From Cololabis saira (lineage: Eukaryota; Chordata; Actinopteri; Beloniformes; Belonidae), in the NCBI RefSeq assembly GCF_033807715.1, contig NC_084599.1, forward strand, positions 34,306,750-34,370,749: DNA of 64,000 nt, written 5' to 3'. This document shows, in pieces, positions 10,313 to 22,287 of this stretch. The notes beneath the pieces were generated by a model. It was not told where the DNA came from. It ran no database searches and saw only the letters and a list, made by a program, of their open reading frames with translations. Made by a program: the position numbers and the translations under genes. The first letter of the stretch is position 1, and each line of letters begins with the position of its first letter.

Positions 10313-12099
10313 TGGCCTAGCAGCGTTTTTCATTATGGGCATGCCAAGTAATGGCATGACCATATTGCAATCGTCCAGAATGGCCCAAAAGGCAATGTTG
10401 CTAGCGTTTCGCTAACATGCTAAAGTCGCAAAGGTCCCACTGCGCACCAGCGGGTGTAAAACATGACCCCGCTCTGTTGTGGAAAAAAAAAATCCCCAAA
10501 AAATGAAACACGGCCGAGAAAACCTGAAAAATGAAGGCGTTAAATTAGTATCTAGAAAGGTTTCCCTTTTCTTATTCCGCACTTTTTTTCGTCCGTTAAT
10601 GCGGCCCGAACCGCAACGTGCACCCATGCATGACATACATCGTTGGATGCGTCTCCATCTTGCCTCGATGGGCATTACTTTTCTCCGTAATAGGGGTTAC
10701 CGTGGCAACGCTAGTTGCCAAAAAGCAAAAAAAAAGGCGAAAATTCCCGCGCTTATTACTCGGCCGAACTTTATCGTAGAGACATCGTTCAAACTTTGAA
10801 ACACTCGGCCCGATAGTCTTTAAAGGACCATACAACTTCATCATGCTAGTTATTACGGTTTTTGCGATATTTAACTTTCGATTTAAAAAAAAAATCACTT
10901 TTATTTTGGACGCTTGTTGCTAGGCAACGGTTTATCGTACAGACATCATTACAACATTGACCAACCCGGGACGCTTTGTACTGCAACATATTTTAGTCTC
11001 GTCATGCTTGCTATTACGGTTTTTGAGATATTCCACATTGTTCATTTTGATGCTAACGGAACTTCGGATGCTTGTTGCGCGGCAACGCGGTATCGCAGAG
11101 ACTTGGTTCCAACGTTAAAAGACTCAGCTTCATGTGGACTACAACATACTGAGGTCTCATTACGCTGTCGTTTACAGCTTTTGAGATATTAAAGCCAAAT
11201 TGTCCCATTCTATCCTATGGGGCTTGTTACCATGGCAACAAAAACCAATGCATTTGTATGGGGGACCATGTGAATAAACAATCTGTTAATGCTGCCCGAA
11301 CCGGAATGTGCACCCATGCATGGCATACATCGTTGGATGCGTCTCCATCGTGCCTCGATGGGCATTACTTTTCTCAGTCAAAAGTGTTACCGTGGCAACG
11401 CTAGATGCCAAAAAGCAAAAAAAAAGGCAAAAATTCAGACGCTTATTGCTCGGTCGAACTTTATCGTAGAGACATCGTTCAAACTTTCAAACACTCGGCC
11501 CGATTGTCCCTAACGCTACGTACAACCTCATTATGCTAATTATTACAGTTTTTGCGATATTGGCCTTTCATTTTTTTTTAATTTCTGTTTGAATTTGGAC
11601 GCTTGTTGCTAGGCAACAGGTTATCGTAGAGACATCGTACAAATGTCCCCTGACTCGGCACGCTGTGGACTTCAACATACTCAAATTTCATGAAGCTGGC
11701 ATTTAAGGAAATGTTATGTCAAAAATCCAGGCCAAATGGCCCCATTCATTCGGATGGGGTTTTGTACCATGGTGAAAAAAAAAACCTATCCGTTAACGTA
11801 GCCTGAACCGGAACATGCACCCATGCAAGGCATACATTGTTAGATGCGTCTCCATCTTGCCTCGAAGGGCATTACTATTCTCAGTCAAAAGCGTTACCGT
11901 GGCAACGCTAGATGCCAAAAAGCGCACCCCATTAATAACTATTGGGAGCACAGGAATGAATGAAATACAAGTGTAAAAACACCTCAAACTGACATAGAAC
12001 CACCCCGAACACAACCACTACAGCCCAAAACCAAAGCAGCGAGAGGGGACGAATGGGCGGTAGGGCATGCCCATATCAAAATTTCCAGAAATTTTCTAG
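10313..12099 (+). mobile_element. Helitron-like element with three internal modules
   Basis: Three diverged modules open with CCCGAACCG.AA.GTGCACCC at about 10603, 11293 and 11802 and share GCATTACTTTTCTC and GTTACCGTGGCAACGCTAG with the GGGCCCGAGCACC elements. The 3' end has a palindrome GGGCATGCCC (12063-12072), a hairpin AAAATTT-CCAG-AAATTTT (12078-12095) and then CTAG followed by T, the classic Helitron terminus. The left boundary is approximate; I see no clear 5' TC end. No Rep/helicase is encoded. Confidence 0.6.
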
Positions 12100-12698
12100 T
12101 TCTTTTTTGTTTTTGCATGTTTAATTTCCAGGTAAACTTTCTTGTAACGGGCGAGGTTTGGTCTGAGTATGCCTGTCTGTCTTTCTCCACAACAGGAGTG
12201 TGAATCTGACCGGTCTAGGCTCTCAGGTGCAGATCAGCAGCAAGGAGCACAGACCTCCGTCAGCATTGTGCCACCTCAGCGCTGACGGGCACGAAGCTAC
12301 TTTTATCACCACCCTCATTACTCACAGAGTCACTGCCAGCCAAAAACCACAGACCTAAACCCCGCCCAGAATCTGTCCCTGAACGTCAGCGACGAGGGGG
12401 TGTATGTGGTTTTGATGTTTAGGGAAAGTTTGGCTCCATTCTTCTTTCTCCCTCTTTATGTTGTTAGAGCTAGGTCTGCAGGTGTAACTTAATGCCACGT
12501 TGGTATCTTTAGACGTACAACCCAATATTCAAACACAGCCTCTGCCTCCCTCTCGTTGCTCCCGAGGGTTGGGTGTGGTTGGGTTCAGGTTCACCTCCCA
12601 AAGTTAAAACAATCTTGCATGAGATACATTAACAAACCATTTCAATCAGTCAAACTACTGAGACCAAATGTGCTGGGAGCTAATATGGGCCCATGACC
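12100..12698. other. Intergenic, nothing recognised
   Basis: No reading frame or known repeat identified. Confidence 0.4.
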
Positions 12699-13448
12699 CG
12701 TACTCGAGTTGAGGGGGGATTGCATCCCCCCCTGAAATAAAAACGGTCCAAATCATCCTCCCTGTAAAACTGCCACCCCTCCTTTCCATCCCTTATGTCA
12801 TTTCATCAATGAATGTGGTTTTACTGCTATTTCAACATTTAGAGTCATCACCAGAAAAATAACACCAGAAAAATAACTTATTTGACAATTTTCACCTGTT
12901 TCAAGTAAATTTTCACTTGAAATAAGTAGAAAAATCTGCCAGTGGGACAAGATTTATCTTCTCATTACAAGCAAAAAAAACCTTGTTCCACTGGTAGATG
13001 TTTCTACTAATTTTAAGTGAAAATCTACTTGAAACAGGTGAAAATTGTTGTTTTTTCCAGTGATAAGTCTTGTTTTAAGTGTAATGAGATTTTTTTTACT
13101 AAAATGAGACATTTTAACTAGAAATAAGACAAATATTCTTGTTAAGATTTTGAGTTTTTGCAGTGATCCATTTTACTTATCCTGTGAAGGACAGAATCAT
13201 ATTGATAAGTTCATCAAACTGTTTTTTATTGTTGTGTTTTGATGTATTTGATGTAAGCCCAGTGGATATTTAAAGCTTACAGAAGGCTGCATTTAACTGC
13301 TGCTATGTCATTCGTGCAGTATTTCTGCAGGTGTTTTGGTCAGTGCTATTATTTGTAATATATTATATTTGTAATCAGCACAAATTATCTGTCCCCATAT
13401 GATAAAATCCACCATCCCCCCTGATTTCTTTTTACAACTCGAGTACTG
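12699..13448 (-). mobile_element. hAT MITE, CAGTACTCGAGTTG family, copy 1
   Basis: Same element as at 32018-32735 and 55526-56283 but inverted. The ends are CGTACTCGAGTTG and CAACTCGAGTACTG. The interior holds a large palindrome centred on the AAATCTGCCAGTGG/CCACTGG.AGAT arms and an embedded CACTGCAAAAACTC-type module. No clean 8-bp duplication remains, so this copy is probably older. Confidence 0.8.
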
Positions 13449-15679
13449 TGTACTCATGAATAGGAAGAAGCTAGCGTAGATGATGAATGACAGTTTGCAT
13501 CTGGCATGCCAAAATTTCACATGCAGGTTGAAGATCAGGACAGGAATTGGAGGTGAAAAAGAACCAAACAGCTCTGAACAGACCTGGATTCAGGACCGTC
13601 CGAGGCAAAGCAAAGGGCTACATCTGCAGCACAGACGTGATTATGAAAACTCAAACACCAACTTAATCTGCTTTACATTTTATATTGCAAAGTGCATACA
13701 GATGTTGGAGTACAGATTTCATCTTACTGATAACGATAGCTGGGCTTTGGGTATCGTAAGATATAAACTACTGTTCTGACTGTGTTATTCTTGATATTTA
13801 TCTTTCTAAACAAGAAATTAAAACTTTTTTGTTTTTTTTCAAATTAACATCAGATAAACTGTTGAATAAAGAGCAGTTTCAGAGTCGTATTTCTGACCGT
13901 ATTTCTGATTTCTGATTTGATTTGACCAATGAAACGGTACCACAGCTCCAGATGTTAAGTTGCAACGTGAAATCCAACATTTCAATGACCAACAGCGGTG
14001 AGTCATCTGGGACAATGAATGTAACAGTTTTGTCCATAGTTGCTTTTGGTTTCGTCTGCTGACCGAAGCCTTGTGTCATGAGTGTGTCAAACTTTTCCTG
14101 GTAGGATTTTCCAGCCTAAAATAACACGATATTACCGACATAGGCATCTACATCCGCTCAGCAACTCAAGTCCTTCTGCTTCCCCACATGGAGACACATA
14201 ACAGGAATGTCTAAAGCAGTATTGAATAACTTCCTGGCTTTTAGAGCAAAGAAGAAGAAATTGAATTCTGTTTATAAAAATTAGATGGTATCGAATGTGG
14301 TAATCACTGATACTTTTTTTTACAAAAAAAATCTCTCCAATAGTTTATATAAAACAAATGTGATGTTTGTGAGGAACATCCTCTAAAGATGCTTAATCAA
14401 TTTTCTTTCTTTTTTTTTTCTTTAAACCATTGATTTACTGCAAACTTCCGAAACATTGTAGTGCAAAAATATCCAGAATATTTGCTGGTTTGAACTCTTC
14501 CTATTCACATTCCTCCCTGACATTTGTTATGTTTTAACAGAATTTACTCATCTCAAAAGGATTAGGCCACATGCTTTCAACAAGACACTGACACATGAGT
14601 TTAGGAAAAATTGACAGTAATCAGATCAAATTCTTGGGACAAGTTGCCCTGCGGTAACAAAACAAAATGCTAAACTTGTGAGCATGCAGGACACCCAAAA
14701 GCAAAAGTTAAAATGTAAGGAATGGGAACAGTGGCTGCATGAACTACAGCTCTCAGTCAGGAATGTTATCCACACATTCACAGATGCAGCCAGACAAGAT
14801 AATTAGCACAATCGTCTCAACCGAGCCCATGCTACTCCGGGGCCCGCGGTGATGCAGAGAGAAGCAACAGTGTAACAATAGCGATGATAACAGACAGCTG
14901 AAGTGTGAACTGTGACATGGACCCTCCCATACGGCAAAAACGCCCCCTCAATGTGACACGGCTACCGAAGCGGCTGCAGAATCGCTGCCAGCTGGGACAC
15001 CGGCCGTCTCCTACATACAGGCTCTGTCTGTCGTATCCCCCGTCGTCCTTGTCTGTCGTTATACCTTCCTCACCTGGCTGCAGTCGTCTGCAGACATGTG
15101 CTGCCCTTGCAGGGTCCTTCCTGTTTCCATCAGTCCCTCAGCAGACCATCTGTCTGCATTCAACTAAAAATGTGGTGTAAAATATCAAATGCTTGCATGT
15201 CTTATGCACACTAAGGAAGAATAGCTGCAATTTGAGAACAAGATAATACAAGTGAGAGCATATCTGGGACTACAGTATGTTCCACTGTAATCCCTATAAT
15301 GTGATGCTCCAGATGGAGACAGGATTATATGGGAAGTTCACCAAAGAAATCATTCTGACAAGGTTTGGCACTTGTCGAGAGCTTGGCAGACATAAACTAG
15401 GCTGCTGAGTGCATTAGTAAAGGCACATGAATATACTAAAATGAGTGGTAGCTAAAACAAAACTATACATGCTTCAATTCCATAGAATACATCACACCAG
15501 TCGAAAGGTGTCGGCACAACATAACCAGGCCATCACACAAGTCCAGAATTATAACCCTAAAAATCTATTTTTAACATGTTAACGTAAATAATTTGGTTTG
15601 AAAGCAATGTATAAGAGTGAAAAGGCCTGTACAAATAGAGACAAACAAGATAAGACAGTCATGCACACTAACACTCCCT
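13449..15679. other. Intergenic, nothing recognised
   Basis: About 2.2 kb with no convincing exon. An open stretch at 14905-15180 has no family motif. Confidence 0.4.
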
Positions 15680-15702
15680 CCATCCATCCATCCATTATCT
15701 AC
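15680..15702 (-). repeat. LINE-type (GGAT)n tail
   Basis: CCATCCATCCATCCATTATC, the inverse of the GATAATGGATGG tail left by many fish LINEs and SINEs. No body is recognisable next to it. Confidence 0.4.
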
Positions 15703-15820
15703 ACCGGTGTTTCTCAAGCCTGGTCTCAAACTCTACGTGTTTTGATTTGTCTCCTTGCATCAACACACCCGTTTCCACATTAACGGTGATCATCAGCTTG
15801 TCATCAAAGTCTGCACGCAT

Positions 15821-16165
15821 GAGGCTCCTTTTAAGAAATGAGACTCTCTAGCGCCACCCTTCACCACGACGGCCGTTGGGGGTACTGCAGCCAACAGTGA
15901 AGCCGGCACGGGAGAACGGGGAGGAACGTGCATGCAACGTCATGTGACGTCACATCCGCAGGACAGCGTGGGAAATTCGGGACCGAATTGCAGCACATTT
16001 TGCAGCACACAGCCTGTTCAAGGCAAAGGAGAGATACACTAGAGGGCTCATTGTTTTGGGTTTGGAACGCTTCATCTGACATTATTACTAGAAAACTTAA
16101 AATGTATACGGATTTTTTTCATAAATCCTGCCACAATCCGGCCTCAAGCTCCTTTAAAGGAGCAG
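15821..16165. mobile_element. Possible MITE
   Basis: Short inverted ends: GGCTCCTTTTAAG at the left and CTCCTTTAAAGGAGC at the right. The interior resembles dispersed fish repeats but no target duplication was found. Confidence 0.35.
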
Positions 16166-16199
16166 GGCTCAGCAACACTGATCTAAACCCACTTGGAAC

Positions 16200-16904
16200 T
16201 AGGCCTGTGTTGAAAAGATTGATTCTCCGATTTTAAATCGATTCTCATATTAATTCCTAAAAATCGATTCATATGTCTAAAGATCGATTTAAACAAAAAA
16301 AAAAAGTTTTTTTTCATCATTACATTACAACTTTTGGTACTTTTTTGTTTATGCCCAAAAGAGGAATATTTTGTTGGACACGAGAATAACTGGTGCCATG
16401 TTTTGCCTTTAAATATGTTTAAAGGTATGAAAATATTAAAGTTTTCAGTTATAATTGCATAAATTGTCTATATTTCTTTGCTTTATATACTGTCTTGGGG
16501 TTACATTTGCATAAATGTTAAAAACCAAATTCTCATAAATGGGGAAAAAATAAAAGCGATTTCTTTTCGTCCTCTGTTTGCTGCCCTGGATCGGTTTGAT
16601 AATTCTGACCCACACAATGTTTCTGAAAGCAGTTCTATCAGCATTCTGGGAGCTGATTGGTCCTTACAGCATCATTAGCTGCCAATACTTGCTGTTTAAT
16701 CTCAATATAATACTAGTATTAATATGTTGCATAACTACAGTCATATAATTCATGCAACAGCTGAAAAAACTGTTTTATTAACAGTAACCCAAATCAATAT
16801 CGGATCGAATCGAATCGGATCGAATCAGATCGTGATAATCGATTCTGAATCTTAAGAATCGGAATCGAATCGATTCTTGATATTTGAATCGATCCCCAGC
16901 CCTA
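16200..16904. mobile_element. hAT MITE, TAGGGCTGGG family with ATCGATT core
   Basis: 705 bp flanked by an exact 8-bp duplication CTTGGAAC (16192-16199 and 16905-16912). The ends TAGGCCTGTG and CCCAGCCCTA are imperfect hAT termini. Subterminal sequence is a run of AATCGATT and GAATCGAAT motifs. Non-coding. Confidence 0.85.
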
Positions 16905-16912
16905 CTTGGAAC

Positions 16913-17170
16913 CTGCTGGAACCTATCCTCCCTCTGAGCTGGCCCTGGACCCCTGACAGGCTACGAGTTGATTTGCGAGGCCATACATAGATGAAAAACC
17001 CAAAATAGTCACACTCACTCTTATTGTCAATTTAAACTCCACAGTCAGCCAATCTTATGGGTATATTTTTGCACTGCATGAGGAAACTGGAGTACCGGGA
17101 GAAAACCCACGCAGGCATTGATACAACAGATGCACCATTCCTGCTGGGAGCCTTCTGGTAACAACGGGCT
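16913..17170 (+). mobile_element. Decayed LINE/SINE 3' relic
   Basis: Contains the GAGTACCGGGAGAAAACCCA segment and ACGCAGGCA, seen in many fish retroposon 3' regions, here with many substitutions. Starts right after the hAT duplication at 16912. Confidence 0.4.
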
Positions 17171-19538
17171 GCCTTTTTTTTATAGAAGATTACATAAACA
17201 AAATCAGTCGTCTTGCTTATGCACAAGAGGAAAATGAAAAATCATTTTCCGGTCTCTTTTTTTGTGATAATCTAAATGCTTTGTAAATGAATTGAGATAA
17301 AACTTCATCAGGTGAAAGCATCCTCCTCTCCCTTTGCCTCGTCTACCTCCTATGAAGAGGGAACACCAGGATATGGTTTTGCTCAACACTCACACACAGT
17401 GACGAGACCTTTAAGACGGCAGTGATTTAATCAGACAAAACTACTCAGTGACTGTGACGTCCGTAAGTAATTAGCCAGTAACCAGACAAGCAAATAAGCT
17501 TCATTTTGATTCCCCACAGCTCAGCAACACATTGACTTTCAATTGACATTCATCCGCCCCGAGGTGGATGACGGAGCTCCAGCATGTGAGCGAAAAGGGA
17601 GAGATGGACAAATAAAACCCCAGATTGACTGACCATGACCAGTTACACAAGATTTCCCCTCTGATAGCTTAAAATGCAGGTGCTAAATAAAGCCGACAAA
17701 AGTCAATTTTTGTCTGCGCGTGATCCGACTGACTGCCAGCACGCTGTCACTGTGAGGAACGGTTTCTGTCTGGTAAATCTCCTCAGATTAGAGGTGACGA
17801 TGTCTTTCTTCAGGCTGGAGACTAAATATTCAAGAGTAAAGGCAATAAAATGTGTCTACTTTCAAGTTACTTTCAAGTTACTGACATGAAAAGTTGACTT
17901 TCATGTCACCATTTTTATGACACTTCATAACGTTGAACCCAGACGTGTCCTTGGTCCGTTACTTCAGAAACATAAGATTTAGGGTTTAATCAGATCCCCT
18001 CTGACGCCATCTTTGTAGCTCAGACTAATGCCAACTGTATGTTCTGACGTCCTTTAGATGTTTACTAGTAAAAAAGTTGGGCTGCACATTTGCTCAAGTC
18101 AAACATACACAGTAAAACGCTTAACAAGAAACAGAGCGAAAAATAAATTATTGGTGGTGAAACACGGCCCACACACATTTATACAGCCTTGATCTTGTTC
18201 GGTTTGACAGATGCTGCAGCAGAGTCACCACACTGTGGTTTTTAAAAAAACAAACCATAGATAAATAAGAAACAGAAGGGTTCATATACGCAGCAGAAAT
18301 GAGAAAAGATGCTTTTATTAGCTGAATCCCCAACGCTGTGCTTCTGAATGCAGGTCTGATGAGCTTACTAGAGAGGCAGAAAGTGACTCTGCTAGACTGT
18401 TCACAGCTTTTCCATTTTGCATCACTCTGCAAACCTATCACTCTCCTCTTACTAAGCAGATTTGTGATGAAAGTGCAATACTCACGTTGCTTCTCCTGCA
18501 CTCTCATTACACTACACCACTCTCCCGGATGAATGAACAGCACACACACACTGGAGCCAGGATCTATGCAGGAGGTTTCACTCCCTGCAGCTTATGAAGA
18601 GGTTCCTCATAGCACCCATCCCAGCAGGGCTGATTCACGGCTAGCTGACTGGTTCTATTAACCAGTCGGTCTGTTCACAGATTTATTGAAAGCCATGATG
18701 CTTAAATAATCCGAACTGGGCATGCTGATCAAATATGCCGTGGGGAACTGGCTGACATTTGAGGATGCAAATACAAACTGACAGCTTCTCTGCAGCAGGT
18801 CTTAAAACCACTGCAAATCAAAACAAACCTTAGATGGACAATGTGTGACGTAGTTCCCCAAACCAGTATTTACTGCCCGGCCAAAAACAAAGATAAAATG
18901 CTCAAACTGTGTATGGGGGGGGGGGACAACAACAACAAAAAACTAAGTACACGCTTATGCCTTGATTATGAAACAGCCAAATGCTTCTCATCAATTGCAC
19001 TTGATTAACTGATCGGGCAAGCATGAGTAACTCTATAAAAGCTGCGTTATTGGCAGGTTGTGGGTCTGGAGCAGTCAGGTGTGTGTGTGTCAACACGATC
19101 TAAGGAAGACACACATCAATACTGATCTCTGTAAAGCAATAGTCGCTGTCCATCCGTCTGGGAATGGTTATAAAGGCATTTACTGTACGTCCGAGTCAAT
19201 TGAGCCATCAATCTATAGCGGGAAACATTAGCATTTTTGATGTTTGTGTTCATGGTGGTGCGGTTAGAAAAAGGCTGCACATGTATGGATCTTCCAGAAA
19301 CGGTTGCCTACAGGATGTCTCCTCTGATTACGAAGAACATGACAGCCTGGGTTTGAATTGCAAAGATTTGTCTTAACAAACCACAAGACTTCTGAAACCA
19401 GGTCCTTTTGGACAGACAAGACCGACGTTTGCATGGAAACCAAACACAACATATCAGCACAAACGCTGCAGATTCAACCAGTCAACCAGTTGAACATACA
19501 TACGAGTATCTGTTTACAAAAGTATTTAAAAATCAAAT
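17171..19538. other. Intergenic, nothing recognised
   Basis: About 2.4 kb without a convincing exon or terminal-repeat element. A run of nine G lies near 18916. Confidence 0.4.
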
Positions 19539-19750
19539 TAGGCCACGTTTACACATAGCTGGGTATTTACAAAAACGGATATTTCCCCCTCTACGTTTTG
19601 AAAAAATATCCTTGTTTACACGAACCCGCATTGATACGCTGTTAAGGTGCTATGAGCATCCAAACCTGCAGGGGGCAGTGTAACGAGAAGCGTAAAGTCA
19701 TGCTAGCCAATCAGAATCCTGGAAAAAAACGTCAACAAATGACACGTGTG

Positions 19751-19869
19751 AAGCCTGAATAATATGGTTCCGCGTTAAATCGACGGCGTAGCCTACGTAC
19801 GGTGCGCGTCGCCGCGTACCCTACGCCGTAGGCTCTGCGTTGGTGTAACGCGGAACCATAAATCAGCCT
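19751..19869. mobile_element. Palindromic CpG-rich MITE
   Basis: A roughly 119-bp near-palindrome: TATGGTTCCGCGTTAA at the left and TAACGCGGAACCATA at the right, with CTACGCCGTAGGCTC between. A possible 3-bp flank duplication TGA is present. Very short and able to fold into one long hairpin. Confidence 0.6.
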
Positions 19870-20073
19870 TGACTGCCAGTTACTTCCAAGACGGAACAAG
19901 AGTCTTTCATTTGGAGTGACAGAGAAGTGGAGTTACTTTTAAGTGTGACTTTAGAATATAAAACAGGTAAAATACCAGAAAATATTGACGGTGGCCAAAC
20001 AAATTGTAAACACAGGTCGCACTCATGACGCTGGTGACGTTTCTGTGGCATAATGTGACGTTCTGAAGCCTAA

Positions 20074-20552
20074 AGGCTGAATTATACTTCTGCGTCAAAA
20101 CGACGCCGTGTCTACGGCGTGTGGTTTTTGGACACGCAGAGGACACGCCGTCACATGCGCCGTCAGTGACGTGCACCTCCCGAAAATTGTAACTACGCGT
20201 CGAGGAGACGCCGTCCACACGCAGACCGAGAGGGCTGTGATTGGTTCGTTTGAAAGCGAAGCATTTCCGGTTTCCGGTTTGAATCAGTAGTGAACTTCCA
20301 GGGCTTTTTTCTTCGTTTATATGTGATTTTTTTTGTTTTTGTTTTTTGCACAATAGTTGTCCTTATTTCTTTGATTTACTGTGACCGGAAAAAGTCGGAT
20401 AAACCATTCAGAAAAAGATCGCTAACTAGTGGCCGCGGGGGGTACTGCACCGCGACCAAATGGAGAGACGGAGAAGTCTGAACGATTCGTGACGGCACCA
20501 CGGGTGCGCCGTGTGCTCTGCGTGTGTGTGACGCAGAAGTATACCCGCACCT
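20074..20552. mobile_element. PIF/Harbinger-like MITE
   Basis: 479 bp flanked by TAA on both sides (20071-20073 and 20553-20555). The inverted ends are AGGCTGAATTATACTTCTGC and GCAGAAGTATACCCGCACCT, the latter preceded by GTGTGAC. The 3-bp TAA duplication points to PIF/Harbinger. Interior is rich in ACGCCGTC-type palindromes. Confidence 0.65.
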
Positions 20553-20732
20553 TAAATCTCCGTTTCCCTCCGTTTACAAGCAAACGTGAAAACTGAGTTT
20601 TTGAAAATCTCCACTTTGGCCGGAGTTTTCAGAAATGATCGTTTTTGGTGACTTTGAGCTCCGTTTTCGTGTAAACGAATGGCCAAAACGCATGAAAACG
20701 CCACCATTTTTGCTCCGTGTAAACGGGGCCTA

Positions 20733-22189
20733 AGGCGTTTAGAGTCCATCTTTCCGACAGCTAAAGTTTGGCTGGAAACGGGTCGTGCAACAGGACAAAA
20801 AACGCGCCGGCAAATATAACAAAAAACTCGTGAAGAAGCTCAGGAGCTGAGGTTTGAGAAGCAGCTCCAAGTCCAGACCCTAACCTGACTGAAATGCTTT
20901 AAAGGGGGCTTACGAAAGCTGTACATGTCAATATGCCCACAAACCTCAACGATCTGAAACGACTTTGGAAGGAAAAGCATGCCAAAATTCTTCCAGAGTG
21001 ATGCGAGAGACTAAAAATAGTTCAAGTTACTGCTTCTAAAATTGGCTCTTCATGTTTTTGAAACTTGGGTTGTACTTTTTTCTTTTCACGGATACTATTT
21101 TTTAGATTATGACTTGCTGTTCATTTCCTTCAGTGATGAGCAATACAGTATTTCTTCCTTGTAAGACTCGCAGATGCTTCTATTTCCAACGTGTAACCAA
21201 ACTGACGCCGTGTTTTGGATATTCGATTCAAATCATGTGATTTTGAGCAATTTCCATCAGAAAAGCCTTTGCTTGGTTTGTGAGTTCAGTTGTGCTCATG
21301 TCACTACCACAGACTGAATGTATCCCTTCATCTGCCAGAGGAATGTGCCACATCCAAGAACAGACAACGGAAACAACAGCAGAGAAAGATGGGTCCTTGT
21401 AAACAAGTTGACGGAGAGATAGAAGGACCAAGTCAACAGTGGAAAATAGTCTGGTTTCAACACAACACACAGCACTGGCTGAACAAACAGAGAGGAAAAT
21501 ATTATAATTCAAGGTGTGGAAAAACAAAATCAGTCACGTTGAGCCTGTGTATCCAATCAAGGGTCTGCAATATACCAAGTAATGTTAGTAAATGTCTATG
21601 TTCATATGGATGGAGTGGAGTATCAGTGTGAAAATAGGAAAAAAAGCAATTTTCACTCAAACAGCCCTTTTTTTTTTGGTGAGCTCGTTTCCTAGCAACA
21701 TACAGCTGTTGGCATGGTGACAAGCAGCTTGAATTATTGAATGGGAGCCCATTATACACAAAACCATCATTTATCTGTGAAATGTTACATTTTTAAGAAA
21801 AATATAACATTTCAAATGCTGTGTTTAGTATAATTATTGATAGGTGAGTTAACTAGAATAGTCATCCAGGACAAGATGGCCGAGGTAAATCTCACATCAT
21901 GAAATGGAACAACAGACCATCAGGAATACATAAACATACTAAACGGCTTAGCGCACATTTATAATATAGTTACTGCATTTGACTTATTTGGGTTATTCAG
22001 AAGGTCCAAGTATTTAAGCTAGAAATAAACTTTACACTGACACTTTATACTTTATATTTTATTTATACAACTACAGTCACTCTATTGTAAAATTTTTTTT
22101 ACATTCTTATATTTATATATATTTTTTTGTACATAACGAGAAATGCCCCATTTATCTGTTCATTTTATTCTATTTTACTTTTTATTCTA
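20733..22189. other. Intergenic, nothing recognised
   Basis: No exon-like frame or clear element apart from AT-rich sequence leading into the LINE tail at 22190. Confidence 0.35.
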
Positions 22190-22287
22190 TTTGATATTTT
22201 CAACGTCTTGCTGCTCAGTTGTCTTGCAATTTCCCCTCGGGGACAAATAAAGTTTTCTGAATCTGAATCTGAATCTGAATCTGAATA
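22190..22287 (+). mobile_element. LINE 3' end with (GAATCT)n tail
   Basis: TTGCAATTTCCCCTCGGGGA followed by CAAATAAAGTTTTCTG and a GAATCT hexamer tail (about 22258-22285). The stem around CCCCTCGGGG and AATAAAG tail are usual for fish L2/Rex-type LINE 3' ends. The 5' extent is unclear. Confidence 0.6.

Larger units (their letters stand above)
19539..20732. mobile_element. DNA element with TAGGCC.CGTTTACAC ends, carrying nested MITEs
   Basis: The left end TAGGCCACGTTTACAC and right end GTGTAAACGGGGCCTA are inverted repeats with one mismatch. The interior near both ends has AAAACGGA/TCCGTTT motifs. Two smaller GC-rich MITEs sit inside (19751-19869 and 20074-20552). I could not define its target duplication. 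Confidence 0.65.

Noticed and set aside
14905..15180. 91-residue open frame
   Set aside because: No motif, no splice structure and no similarity that I recognise.
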